From: Nocardioides turkmenicus | GTDB taxonomy: Bacteria > Actinomycetota > Actinomycetes > Propionibacteriales > Nocardioidaceae | DNA length: 64,000 nt | NCBI RefSeq assembly: GCF_011045035.1 | Contig: NZ_JAALAA010000003.1 | Span: 62,001 to 126,000 of the forward strand | Direction: 5' to 3' | In this document: one piece after another, positions 7,360 to 15,404 of the stretch | Layout of the letters: each line of letters starts with the position of its first letter | How positions within the stretch are numbered: the first letter of the stretch is position 1 | The notes under the pieces: model-generated | Seen by the model: the letters and a program-made list of their open reading frames with translations, nothing else | Database searches by the model: none | Told to the model about the DNA's origin: nothing | Position numbers and translations under genes: made by a program

Positions 7360-9782
7360 CGGTCTCCCCTGGTCCGGCGCAGCGCGGTCAGGAGCCGGCC
7401 GGTCGGCTCCTCGGGCCGCACCGCGATCCGCACCCAGTCGGGGCCGAGGCAGGGGAAGGTGTCGGCGCGGCGTACGGCGATGCCCTGCTCGCGCAGGGCC
7501 TCCCGGACACCGACGCCCGGGCGGGCGAGGACGAACGAGGCGGTCGAGGGGACGTACTCGATCTCCTGCTCGCGCAGACCCGCTTCGAGACGGTCGCGCC
7601 AGGTGGCGATCCGCTCGGCGCGCTCGCGGGCCTCGGCGCTGGCGCGCTCGGTGGCGCAGGCGAGCATCGCCGCGGCGGCGGTGGCCGAGACCGACCACGG
7701 GGTGCGTACGGCCTCCAGGTCGTCGATCACCGCGGCGTCGCCGACGACGTAGCCCGCGCGTACGCCCGGGATCGACCAGTGCTTGGTCAGGCTGCGGATC
7801 ACCAGCAGCCCCTCGGCCCGCTCCGCGGTGAGGGTCTCGGGCTCGCCCGGCACCGCGTCCATGAACGCCTCGTCGACCACGACCAGCCGGCCGGGCTTCA
7901 GCAGAGCGCAGAGGGTGTCGGTGGGATGGAGCACGCCGGTGGGGTTGGTCGGGTTGCCGACGACGACCAGATCCGCGTCGTCGGGCACGGTTGCCGGGTC
8001 GAGGACGAACCCGTCCTCAGCGCGGAGGCGGACCTCGGTGACGGTGTGGCCGGCCTGCTCGAGCGCCGCATGTGGCTCGGTGAACTGGGGGTGCACGACG
8101 ACCGGCTTCCGCCAGCTCCTGGCCCGTGCGACCAGCGTGAACGCCTCCGCCGCCCCCGCCGTCGGGAGCACCTCGGCGCGCTCGCGGCCGTGGTGCTTGG
8201 CCAGCGCCGCCCGCGCCGGCTCCTCGTCGGGGTAGGCGGTCGGGGCCAGCGAGTCGTGGAGTGCCTGGTCCAGCCACTCCGGGCGCGGTTCGGGGTAGAC
8301 GTTCACCGCGAAGTCGAGCAGTCCGTCGCCCACCTCGACGTCGCCGTGGTGCCGGAGCGGATCAGCCACCCCGCTGTCCCCACCGCCGGTCGAGCCGCCG
8401 GAGCCGCTAGGGTCAGCTCGACCGACGGGGGCGGACGAACGTGCGGCGTCGGCGAAGCGGCGGGCGAGGTGTGGGTGGCCGGCCCAGTGCACGTGCAGGT
8501 ACGACGCGTGGACGGTGTCGCTGCTGAAGCCCGTCGGTGCGTCGTCGACCGTCCATGCCGCCCTGGTCCCGGCGGGAGGGGTCGTCGTGGTGCGGTGGAA
8601 CTCGTGGCCCATGACCTCCTCGCCCGCGCGGGTGAGCAGGGAGTCGGAGGCGGCGACCGCGACCGGATAGCGCAGGGTGAGACGCTCGCTCATCGCGGCG
8701 TGGGCGGGGATGGCGCCGGCCATGGGTACGCCGTCGAGGGACTCGGCCAGGTAGAGCAGACCGGCGCACTCGGCGACGGTCGGGACCCCCGCCTCCACGG
8801 CGGTCCTGAGGTCGCGGAGCAGGCTGTGGTTGGCGGCGAGCTCGGCGGCGTACACCTCCGGGAAGCCGCCCCCGAGGTAGATCCCCCTCGTACCCTCGGG
8901 GAGCGCGGGATCGGTGAGCGGGTCGAAGGAGCGTACGTCGGAGCCTGCCGCCTCGAGGAGCTCCTCGGTCTCGGGGTAGCGGAACGTGAACGCCCTCCCG
9001 CCCGCGACGGCCACGACCGGACGGTCGCGCCCCGGCGAGGCTTCGATCCCCAGCGCAGCGACCGGGTCCCACGGCTCGGTCTCGAGGTCGGGAGCAGTAC
9101 GGGCGACGTCCAGCAGTGCCGACAGGTCGAGGTGGGCGGCGACCTGCTCCCCCAGGCGCTCGATCAGCGCGACCGACTCGTCGCGCTCGGCGACGGGGAC
9201 GAGACCCAGGTGACGCGACGGCGAGGCGAGCGACTCGTCACGCGGCAGCATGCCGAGCACCGGCAGACCGGTCTGCTCCAGCGCCCGCCGGATCTCGTCG
9301 GCGTTGCGCCCGGGAGAGCAGCGGTTGAGCACGACTCCCCCGATGCGTACGGACGGGTCGAAGGCCGCCATGCCCGCAGCGATCGCGGCAGCGGAGCGGG
9401 ACATCCGGGCGACGTCGAGGACCAGGACGACCGGCGAGGAGGTCAGGGCGGCGACGTGGGCCGTGGAGGCGAAGCCGTCGGTGCCGAGGCGGCCGTCGTA
9501 GAGGCCCATGACGCCCTCGATGACCGCGACCTCGGCGCCGCTGGCGCCGTGGAGCAACAGCGGTACGACCCGCGACTCCCCCACCAGGTGAGGATCGAGG
9601 TTGCGTCCCGGGCGTCCGGTGGCGAGCGCGTGGTAGCCGGGGTCGATGTAGTCGGGGCCGACCTTGTGGCCGCTCACCGCCGTTCCGGAGGCGCGCAACG
9701 CCGCCATCAGCCCGGTGGCGATCGTCGTCTTCCCCGAGCCGGTCGAGGGAGCGGCGACCACCAGCCGGGGCAGGGTCACCAT
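7356..9782 (-). CDS. cobBC: Fused cobyrinate a,c-diamide synthase (CobB) and threonine-phosphate decarboxylase (CobC)
   Basis: One uninterrupted 808-residue frame holds two enzymes. Residues 1 to about 450 are CobB/CbiA: P-loop APSTGSGKTT, VGPDYIDPGYH, and a glutamine amidotransferase domain with GGGFPEVYAAEL and TVAECAGLLYL (nucleophilic Cys). Residues about 468-808 are CobC, a PLP aminotransferase-fold L-threonine-O-3-phosphate decarboxylase: FAVNVYPEPRP, VGNPTNPTG and SLTKHWSIPGVR with the PLP lysine near 665. The join (about 452-467, [17 protein letters not shown]) is a short copy of the palindromic repeat. The start is ATG 9782 or GTG 9779, overlapping cobO; the stop overlaps cobD. The fusion could be one polypeptide or an in-frame read-through of two genes; no stop is present. 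Confidence 0.92.
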   Translation of the reverse strand: MVTLPRLVVAAPSTGSGKTTIATGLMAALRASGTAVSGHKVGPDYIDPGYHALATGRPGRNLDPHLVGESRVVPLLLHGASGAEVAVIEGVMGLYDGRLGTDGFASTAHVAALTSSPVVLVLDVARMSRSAAAIAAGMAAFDPSVRIGGVVLNRCSPGRNADEIRRALEQTGLPVLGMLPRDESLASPSRHLGLVPVAERDESVALIERLGEQVAAHLDLSALLDVARTAPDLETEPWDPVAALGIEASPGRDRPVVAVAGGRAFTFRYPETEELLEAAGSDVRSFDPLTDPALPEGTRGIYLGGGFPEVYAAELAANHSLLRDLRTAVEAGVPTVAECAGLLYLAESLDGVPMAGAIPAHAAMSERLTLRYPVAVAASDSLLTRAGEEVMGHEFHRTTTTPPAGTRAAWTVDDAPTGFSSDTVHASYLHVHWAGHPHLARRFADAARSSAPVGRADPSGSGGSTGGGDSGVADPLRHHGDVEVGDGLLDFAVNVYPEPRPEWLDQALHDSLAPTAYPDEEPARAALAKHHGRERAEVLPTAGAAEAFTLVARARSWRKPVVVHPQFTEPHAALEQAGHTVTEVRLRAEDGFVLDPATVPDDADLVVVGNPTNPTGVLHPTDTLCALLKPGRLVVVDEAFMDAVPGEPETLTAERAEGLLVIRSLTKHWSIPGVRAGYVVGDAAVIDDLEAVRTPWSVSATAAAAMLACATERASAEARERAERIATWRDRLEAGLREQEIEYVPSTASFVLARPGVGVREALREQGIAVRRADTFPCLGPDWVRIAVRPEEPTGRLLTALRRTRGDR
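8383..8428 (-). repeat. Modular palindromic repeat, copy 2 (short; CobB-CobC junction)
   Basis: Only the outer arms remain. ccgccggtcgagc (8383-8395) is the inverted complement, with one mismatch, of gctcgaccgacgg (8416-8428), with gccggagccgctagg between. On the coding strand it reads PVGRAD then GSGGST, the same residues and frame as the ends of copies 1 and 4. It lies exactly between the two enzyme domains. Confidence 0.8.
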
Positions 9783-10390
9783 TCGATGCCCCGCTGGCCC
9801 TTCTGGCCGGCGTCCATCGGGTGCTTGATCTTGGTCATCTCGGTGACCAGGTCGGCGACCTCGAGCAGCGCCGGGTCGGCGTCGCGACCGGTGATCACGA
9901 CATGCTGGCGCCCCGGCCGCGCGGCGAGCACCGAGGCCACCTCGGCGGCGTCGACCCAGCCCCACTTGATCGGGTAGGTGAACTCGTCGAGGACGAGCAG
10001 GTCATAACGCTCGTCCGCCAGGCACCGCTTGATCTCGGCCCAGCCCTCGGCGGCGGCCGCGGCGTGGTCCTCCTCGGCACCCTGCTTACGGCTCCAGGAC
10101 CAGCCCGAGCCCATCTTGTGCCAGTCGACCGGACCGCCCTCGCCGGTCTCCTCGTGGAGCTTCCCGAGGCGCTCGAGCACGGTCTGCTCGCCGATGCGCC
10201 ACTTGGCCGACTTCACGAACTGGAAGACCCCGATCCGCCAGCCCTGGTTCCACCCGCGCAGCGCGAGCCCGAAGGCGGCGGTCGACTTCCCCTTGCCGGG
10301 GCCGGTGTGGACCATGATCAGCGGCCGGTTGCGGCGCTGGCGGGTGGTGAGCCCGTCGTCGGGTACGTTCAGCGGCTGTCCCTTCGGCAT
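9776..10390 (-). CDS. cobO: Cob(I)alamin adenosyltransferase CobO
   Basis: CobO transfers the adenosyl group of ATP to Co(I) corrinoids. The 204-residue length and sequence are diagnostic: P-loop VHTGPGKGKSTAAFGLALR, FQFVKSAKW, LLVLDEFTYPIKWGW and the VITGRDADPALLEVADLVTE block. The start overlaps the chelatase stop by one base (TGATG) and the end overlaps cobBC by 7 nt, so the genes are co-translated. Confidence 0.96.
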   Translation of the reverse strand: MPKGQPLNVPDDGLTTRQRRNRPLIMVHTGPGKGKSTAAFGLALRGWNQGWRIGVFQFVKSAKWRIGEQTVLERLGKLHEETGEGGPVDWHKMGSGWSWSRKQGAEEDHAAAAAEGWAEIKRCLADERYDLLVLDEFTYPIKWGWVDAAEVASVLAARPGRQHVVITGRDADPALLEVADLVTEMTKIKHPMDAGQKGQRGIEW

Positions 10391-12474
10391 CAGGCAGCGC
10401 CCCTTCCCATGGTGGTTCCGGTGAACCCGTGGACGGTGGTGGTCAGCGCCTCGGCGCTCACCTCGGCGACCGGCACGTGCTCGGCGCCCAGGTGCTCGGC
10501 CAGCCGGCGCGCCAGCCCGAGCCGCATCGGCCCGCTCTCGGAGTCGATGACGACGGTGGTGACGCCCAGACCGGCGACGTACGCCGCGGCCTGCTGCGAG
10601 CGCCGCACCGCGTCCTTCCCGTGGGCCTTGGAGTTGGCACGGCCGTCGGTGACCACCACCAGCAACGGCCGCAGGTCGGGATCACGTAGGTGCTCGCGCT
10701 GCAGCACCCGGGCAGCCTCGAGGAGGCCTGCGGCCAGCGGCGTACGTCCCCCGGCAGGCACCTCGTCGAGCCGGGCCGCGGCGAGGTCGACCGATCCGGT
10801 CGGCGGCAGCACCAGCTCGGCACCCTCACCGCGGAAAGTGATCATCCCGACCTTGTCGCGGCGCCGGTAGGCGTCGAGGAGCAGCGAGAGGACCGCGGCC
10901 TTCACCTGCGCCATCCGCTTGCGCGCGGCCATCGAGCCGGAGGCGTCCACGCAGAAGAGCACCAGGTTGGCCTCCCGGCCCTCACGGACCGCGGTGCGCA
11001 GGTCCTCGCTGCGCAGCTCGACCTTCGCGGAGGTACGCGGCCGGGTGGCCTGCTTGCCCGCGGCCGCCTTGAGCGTCTCGACGAGGTGGAGCGAGCCGCG
11101 GGTGCTGGTGTTCGCGCCGATCCGGCGGCCGCTGCTGCCGATCGCCTTGCTCCGGCCACCGGTGCGGCCGGTGCCGAGACCGGTCACGGTCAGGAGGCGG
11201 GGGCGGTAGGCCGGGGCGGCGGCGGTGACGGACTCGGGTGCTAGGCCGGGAGCGGAGGGCGTGGGCGGAGCCTCGGGCTGGTCGTCCACGGAGTCCGCTG
11301 TGTTGGTCTCGACACCGTCTCGCTGGCGCTCGCCGGGCTCGACCGACGGGGGTTCGGCGTCGGTCGAACCGTCGTCGCTGGGCGGAGCCGGGTCGGGCCG
11401 GTCCTCCGGCCCGTTCTCCGGCCCACCCTCAGGTGGCTCGGGCGGGAGCTCCTCGTCGCCGAGGATGCGGTCGAGCAGGTCCTCGTCGAGACCGGGGGCG
11501 TCGAAGGGGTTGCGCCGGCGCCGGTGCGGCAGGGCGAGCAGGGCGGCGCGGCGGATGTCGGTGCGGGTGACCTCGGAGCGGCCGGCCCAGGCGGCGTGGG
11601 CGACGGCGGTGCGGGCGGTGACGATGTCGGCGCGCAGCCCGTCGACCTCGAACGCGGCGCAGACCTCGGCGATCTTGAGCAGCCCGGGCGCGGTGAGCCG
11701 GACCTTCCCGACCAGCGCGCGAGCGGCCGAGATCCGGGCGGTCAGGTCGCGCTCAGCGCTGACGTAGCGCTCGACGAATGCGCGAGCGTCCAGGTCGAAG
11801 GCCATCCGGCGGCGTACGACCTCGGCGCGCAGCTCCGGGTCCCGGGGCGCGGCGACCTCGACGGTGAGCCCGAAGCGGTCCAGCAGCTGCGGGCGCAGCT
11901 CGCCCTCCTCGGGGTTCATGGTGCCGATCAGCACGAACCGGGCCGCGTGCTCGACCGAGACCCCGTCACGCTCGACCGAGACCCGGCCCATCGCGGCCGC
12001 GTCCAGCAGCAGGTCGACCAGGTGGTCGTGGAGCAGGTTGACCTCGTCGACGTAGAGCAGGCCGCGGTGGGCCCGGGCGAGCAGCCCCGGCTCGAACTCG
12101 ACCGCACCACGCGACAGCGCGCTCTCCAGGTGGAGCGATCCGACGACACGGTCCTCGGTGGCACCCACCGGGAGCTCGACCAGCCGTACCGGCCGGCTCT
12201 CCACGACGGCGGCCGAGCCGAAGGGACCGTCCGGTGACTCCGCGGACGGGTCGTCGGGGTCGATCGAGAACCGATCCCCCGCGTAGACCGAGATCGAGGG
12301 CAGCACGGCCGCCAGGCCGCGTACGGCCGTGGACTTCGCTGTGCCCTTCTCGCCGCGGACCAGGACCCCGCCGATCTCCGGGGAGATCGTGGTGAGCACG
12401 AGCGCGAGGCCCATGTCGTCGAGATCATCGGCTTGGCAGCCGAGGACGGCAGAAAATGGGTAGTGCACCGGCAT
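10390..12474 (-). CDS. AAA+/vWA metal chelatase subunit, presumed CobN partner
   Basis: This 694-residue protein resembles fused BchI and BchD chelatase subunits. It should act with CobN in place of separate CobS and CobT; that is inference from context and from other actinobacterial clusters. Residues 1 to about 330 form the AAA+ motor, with Walker A GEKGTAKSTAVRG and Walker B-like LLYVDEVNLLHDH. Then comes a Pro/acid-rich linker. The C-terminal vWA domain has the MIDAS motif VDASGSM near residue 510. Part of the linker (about 375-392, GERQRDGVETNT) is a half copy of the palindromic repeat. The ATG at 12474 lies behind riboswitch 2 with a ggagc ribosome-binding site. Confidence 0.9.
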   Translation of the reverse strand: MPVHYPFSAVLGCQADDLDDMGLALVLTTISPEIGGVLVRGEKGTAKSTAVRGLAAVLPSISVYAGDRFSIDPDDPSAESPDGPFGSAAVVESRPVRLVELPVGATEDRVVGSLHLESALSRGAVEFEPGLLARAHRGLLYVDEVNLLHDHLVDLLLDAAAMGRVSVERDGVSVEHAARFVLIGTMNPEEGELRPQLLDRFGLTVEVAAPRDPELRAEVVRRRMAFDLDARAFVERYVSAERDLTARISAARALVGKVRLTAPGLLKIAEVCAAFEVDGLRADIVTARTAVAHAAWAGRSEVTRTDIRRAALLALPHRRRRNPFDAPGLDEDLLDRILGDEELPPEPPEGGPENGPEDRPDPAPPSDDGSTDAEPPSVEPGERQRDGVETNTADSVDDQPEAPPTPSAPGLAPESVTAAAPAYRPRLLTVTGLGTGRTGGRSKAIGSSGRRIGANTSTRGSLHLVETLKAAAGKQATRPRTSAKVELRSEDLRTAVREGREANLVLFCVDASGSMAARKRMAQVKAAVLSLLLDAYRRRDKVGMITFRGEGAELVLPPTGSVDLAAARLDEVPAGGRTPLAAGLLEAARVLQREHLRDPDLRPLLVVVTDGRANSKAHGKDAVRRSQQAAAYVAGLGVTTVVIDSESGPMRLGLARRLAEHLGAEHVPVAEVSAEALTTTVHGFTGTTMGRGAA
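11298..11350 (-). repeat. Modular palindromic repeat, copy 3 (half copy in chelatase linker)
   Basis: The plus strand reads ctgtgttggtctcgacac, then a module seen only here (cgtctcgctggcgctcgcc), then the terminal arm gctcgaccgacgg. The core and arm match the other copies. On the coding strand it gives EPGERQRDGVETNT, with VETNT in the same frame as in copies 1 and 4. The opposite half is missing, although cgtcggtcgaacc, close to the reverse complement of the terminal arm, follows at about 11358. Confidence 0.78.
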
Positions 12475-12522
12475 GGAGAGGCTCCCGCTCCCTGTAGTTG
12501 TTGCCTGTTGGGGAAGGCGCGG

Positions 12523-12648
12523 GGCCGGTCTTCGGACTTGTCGAGTCCCTCGTCGGGCTCGATATACCGCAGCGGGCCTGTGCCGGATTCTCACCGGCTT
12601 CCCAGATTCTCCCCTCCCACCCGTACACGGATGGTCGGGGCACCTCAC
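12523..12648 (-). promoter_or_regulatory. Cobalamin riboswitch 2 (controls chelatase-cobO-cobBC-cobD)
   Basis: The minus strand contains gggaagccggtgagaatccg, the classic B12 core, followed by gcacaggcccgctgcggta and the 3' part agtccgaagaccggcc. It lies 49 nt upstream of the chelatase ATG. Adenosylcobalamin would be expected to repress the operon. The divergent cobL gene starts 30 nt beyond the 5' side of the aptamer and so is not under this aptamer. Confidence 0.9.
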
Positions 12649-12678
12649 GCCTGTGCGGTCACTGTAGCGTCTGGCCTC

Positions 12679-13875
12679 ATGATCGTCGTGGTGGGCATCG
12701 GTGCCGGAGGTTGGGACGAGATTCCCGTACGTCACCAGCAGCTGATCCGGGAGTCCGCAGTCCTCCTCGGAGGCAAGCGTCATCTCGACCTCGTCCCGGA
12801 CGTCTCCGGACAGCGGCGCGAGGCCTGGCCCTCGCCGCTGCGGGAGGGCCTCCCGACGCTGCTCGGGTCGCTCCCGACCGACGCCACCGTCGTCGCGCTG
12901 GCCTCAGGCGACCCGCTGGTCTCCGGCATCGGCACGACCCTGATCTCGCTCCTGGGCCGGGAGAACGTACGCATCGAGCCAGCGGTCTCGTCCGTCGCCC
13001 TCGCCCGCGCCCGGATGGGCTGGCCGGCCGAGTCCTGCGTGGCCGTGAGCCTGGTCGGCCGGGACGTGTCGCTGGTCGCTCGCGAGCTCGCCCCCGGCCG
13101 CCGGATCCTCGCCCTCTCCTCGGACGAGTCGACCCCCGCCTCGATCGCGAACCTGCTGGTCACCGCCGGGTTCGGAGCGTCCACGATGACCGTGCTGGGC
13201 GATCTGGGGGCGGAGGCCGAAACGGCCCGGACCGCGACCGCCTCGGCCTGGGACGGCGAGTCCCCGCGCCTCAACATCGTGGCGATCGACTGCACCGGCG
13301 CGCCTGCGCTCGGCTGGACCGCCGGCCTCCCCGACGACGTCTTCGAGAACGACGGCCAGCTGACCAAGCGCGACCTGCGGGCCTCGGCCCTGGCTCGCCT
13401 GGCACCGACCCCGGGCGAGCGCCTGTGGGACGTCGGCGCCGGGGCCGGCTCGGTCGGCATCGAGTGGATGCGGGCGCACCCCTCCTGCACCACGACCGCG
13501 GTCGAGGCCAGCCCCGAGCGAGCCGCCCGGATCGCCCGCAACGCCGCCCGCCTCGGGGTGCCTGGACTGCACGTGGTCGAGGGCCGCGCCCCCGATGCTT
13601 TGGCCGGCCTTCCTGCCCCGGATGCGATCTTCATCGGCGGTGGCGCGACCCGCCCCGGGGTCGTCGACGCCTGCCTCGCCGCGCTCCCCCCGGGCGGCCG
13701 CATCGTCGTCCACGGCGTCACTCTCGAGACCGAACAACTCCTCGCAGGGCTCTACAAGAATCGTGGCGGTGAGCTCACCCGTATCGCCGTCGAGACGACC
13801 TCCTCGATCGGTTCCTTCACCGGCTGGACGCCTGCACGCACCGTCACGCAGTGGGCATTCGCGGCCAACCCTTGA
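12679..13875 (+). CDS. cobL: Precorrin-6B C5,15-methyltransferase (decarboxylating) CobL
   Basis: CobL methylates C5 and C15 of the corrin ring and decarboxylates the C12 acetate. The 398-residue product is the normal two-domain form. The N-terminal CbiE tetrapyrrole methylase (about 1-200) has VVVGIGAGGWDE and ALASGDPLVSGIG. The C-terminal Rossmann CbiT (about 210-398) has LWDVGAGAGSVGIEW and AIFIGGG. The ATG at 12679 is the first one in the divergent interval after the minus-strand riboswitch. It is read alone and is followed by the large palindrome at 13930-13998. Confidence 0.94.
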   Translation: MIVVVGIGAGGWDEIPVRHQQLIRESAVLLGGKRHLDLVPDVSGQRREAWPSPLREGLPTLLGSLPTDATVVALASGDPLVSGIGTTLISLLGRENVRIEPAVSSVALARARMGWPAESCVAVSLVGRDVSLVARELAPGRRILALSSDESTPASIANLLVTAGFGASTMTVLGDLGAEAETARTATASAWDGESPRLNIVAIDCTGAPALGWTAGLPDDVFENDGQLTKRDLRASALARLAPTPGERLWDVGAGAGSVGIEWMRAHPSCTTTAVEASPERAARIARNAARLGVPGLHVVEGRAPDALAGLPAPDAIFIGGGATRPGVVDACLAALPPGGRIVVHGVTLETEQLLAGLYKNRGGELTRIAVETTSSIGSFTGWTPARTVTQWAFAANP

Positions 13876-13929
13876 TCCCCGGTGGCCAGCGGCCGGTCCA
13901 TCGCCGGTCTAGGCGAACAGGTGCCACCG

Positions 13930-13998
13930 CCGTACTTTTGATAGAGGAAACTGGCTTGTGAAAGCTTCACAAGCCAGTTTCCTCTATCAAAAGTACGG
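13930..13998. repeat. 33-bp perfect palindrome with 3-nt loop
   Basis: Bases 13930-13962 are the exact reverse complement of 13966-13998, with agc between them. The arm starts ccgtacttttgatagaggaa and ends ggcttgtgaa. It is markedly AT-richer than the genes around it. It lies 54 nt after the cobL stop and 89 nt before the next forward gene. It could act as a strong transcription barrier, or be a mobile-element end or a recombination site; no T-run follows on either strand. The inner cttgtgaannnttcacaag recurs at 28326-28346. The 211-nt gap holds nothing else I recognise. Confidence 0.9.
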
Positions 13999-14087
13999 GT
14001 AGACCTCTATCGCTGCCGTCGCCCGGCCGGGATGCGCCGACCGGTATGCGATGGACGCCACGGTGGTCCCCGACCTAGCGTCATCGA

Positions 14088-14828
14088 ATGCTGATCACCA
14101 CGCAGCAGGCTTGTGAGCGCCTCGCGAAGGTCCACCTCCTGGGCCGCAACCAGGCGCTGCGCATCCTGCAGTCTGGACTCGCCGGCCCGCGCAGTCGAGT
14201 CGGCTCGGCATACCGGTACGACAGCAACGCGGTCGAGCAGCTCCTCGCCCGGCCACGCAGCACTGATGAGGCCCTCGACCGACATCAGCCGTTCATCGCG
14301 CGGATCGGCCGCACCAGACCGTTCGACCTCAGCGCCACCTGGGAGGAACAGCGCGCAGACGTCTCGACGGGTTGGTACCTTCCCTCGCTCGCCTACCACC
14401 AGATGCGTCCCCGGCTCCCGGTGCCGTTCCTCGCTACGCTCGGCGCCTGGGTCGTCTTCGGCGCGGAGATCACCGGCTATGAGAATTCGCACGAGGCCGC
14501 CGACCAGCCGCCCGACCAGCCATCCGGCCAGCCGAGATCCAACCGCGCACAGAACCGACGCCTCCCGCCGGCCAGCCTCGTGCTCGGCCCACCCGGCGAT
14601 TGGTTCTCGGAGTTCGAGGACACCTGGCTGCCAATCGAGAACGGCGCGACCTGGACGCTGTGGGGCGCGCTCAACTCGACGCCGTCACGCGCCGACCCGC
14701 TCAGCATGTACTACTACGACCAACTGGAGGAAGAGCGCTTCCTGAAGCACCTCTACTCGACCGGTCGACACCGGGCCCTGGCCCGCAGGCTAGAAGGTCT
14801 CGTCGTGGACGACGCTCGAGAGCGGTGA
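14088..14828 (+). CDS. Uncharacterised protein with an N-terminal HTH-like segment
   Basis: I do not recognise a named family. The 246-residue product begins MLITTQQACERLAKVHLL, which looks like the helix-turn-helix of MerR/excisionase-type DNA-binding domains (about 1-55). An unassigned region follows, with WEEQRADVSTGWYLPSLAY and GAWVVFGAEITGYE. Then come a Pro/Gln-rich stretch near 145-160 and an acidic C-terminus. No membrane or signal segment is visible. It sits between cobL and bluB, follows the palindrome, and overlaps the convergent bluB by 39 nt. It is probably a later insertion into the B12 locus. The start is the first ATG; a GTG-rich upstream extension is not supported. Confidence 0.62.
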   Translation: MLITTQQACERLAKVHLLGRNQALRILQSGLAGPRSRVGSAYRYDSNAVEQLLARPRSTDEALDRHQPFIARIGRTRPFDLSATWEEQRADVSTGWYLPSLAYHQMRPRLPVPFLATLGAWVVFGAEITGYENSHEAADQPPDQPSGQPRSNRAQNRRLPPASLVLGPPGDWFSEFEDTWLPIENGATWTLWGALNSTPSRADPLSMYYYDQLEEERFLKHLYSTGRHRALARRLEGLVVDDARER

Positions 14829-15404
14829 GCGGTGGCGCCAGCCGAAGCGCTCCAGGTCGGGGACATCAGGCAGATCCTCGACATGACCGACGCAGAGCCA
14901 GGCGACGGGGCGTACGCCTTCCGGCATGCCGACCAGGTCGCGCAGGAACTCCTCGCGGTAGAAGCTGACCCAGCCGACGCCGAGGCCCTCGGCGGTGGCG
15001 GCGAGCCAGAGGTTCTGAATGGCGCAGACGACCGAGTAGAGGCCGGCGTCTGCGATGGCGTGGCGGCCGAGGACGTTGGGCCCGCCACGGCTCGGGTCGT
15101 AGCCGACCACGATGCCCAGCCCGGACTCGCGGATGCCCTCGATCTTGATCCGGGAGAACGTCTCCGCACGCTCGCCGGACAGCGTGGCGGCGAAGGTGTC
15201 GCGCTCGGTCGCGACGTGCGCGTGGAAGCGCTCGAGGCGGTCGGCGTCGCGTACGAGCACGAAGTCCCACGGCTGCGACATCCCGACGCTCGGGGCGGCG
15301 TGGGCGGCGGAGAGGACGCGCTCCAGTACGTCCGGGGCGACCGGCTCGCCGGTGAACTCGGCGCGGGTGTCGCGGCGGCGGTTGATGGCGTCGTAGAGGT
15401 CCAT
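14790..15404 (-). CDS. bluB: 5,6-dimethylbenzimidazole synthase BluB
   Basis: BluB is a flavin-destroying nitroreductase-fold enzyme that makes the lower ligand of B12 from FMNH2 and oxygen. The 204-residue product has RRDTRAEF, AAPSVGMSQPWDFVLV, the GIVVGYDPSRGGPNVLGRH loop (typical of BluB rather than ordinary nitroreductases) and AIQNLWLAATAEGLGVGWVS. The ATG shares a base with the cobM stop. It is last in the riboswitch-3 operon. Its 3' end overlaps the forward unknown gene by 39 nt. Confidence 0.93.
   Translation of the reverse strand: MDLYDAINRRRDTRAEFTGEPVAPDVLERVLSAAHAAPSVGMSQPWDFVLVRDADRLERFHAHVATERDTFAATLSGERAETFSRIKIEGIRESGLGIVVGYDPSRGGPNVLGRHAIADAGLYSVVCAIQNLWLAATAEGLGVGWVSFYREEFLRDLVGMPEGVRPVAWLCVGHVEDLPDVPDLERFGWRHRSPLSSVVHDETF

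Noticed and set aside
13752..13970. Small minus-strand frame starting MKLSQASFLYQKYGG in the palindrome
   Set aside because: Most of it is antisense to cobL and it has no ribosome-binding site; the open frame is explained by the high GC of cobL.
13955..13973. Rex-type operator (ttgtgaa...ttcacaa), also at 28328-28345
   Set aside because: Rex sites have four bases between the arms; both copies here have three, and both lie downstream of genes rather than in promoters. A hairpin or repeat fits better.
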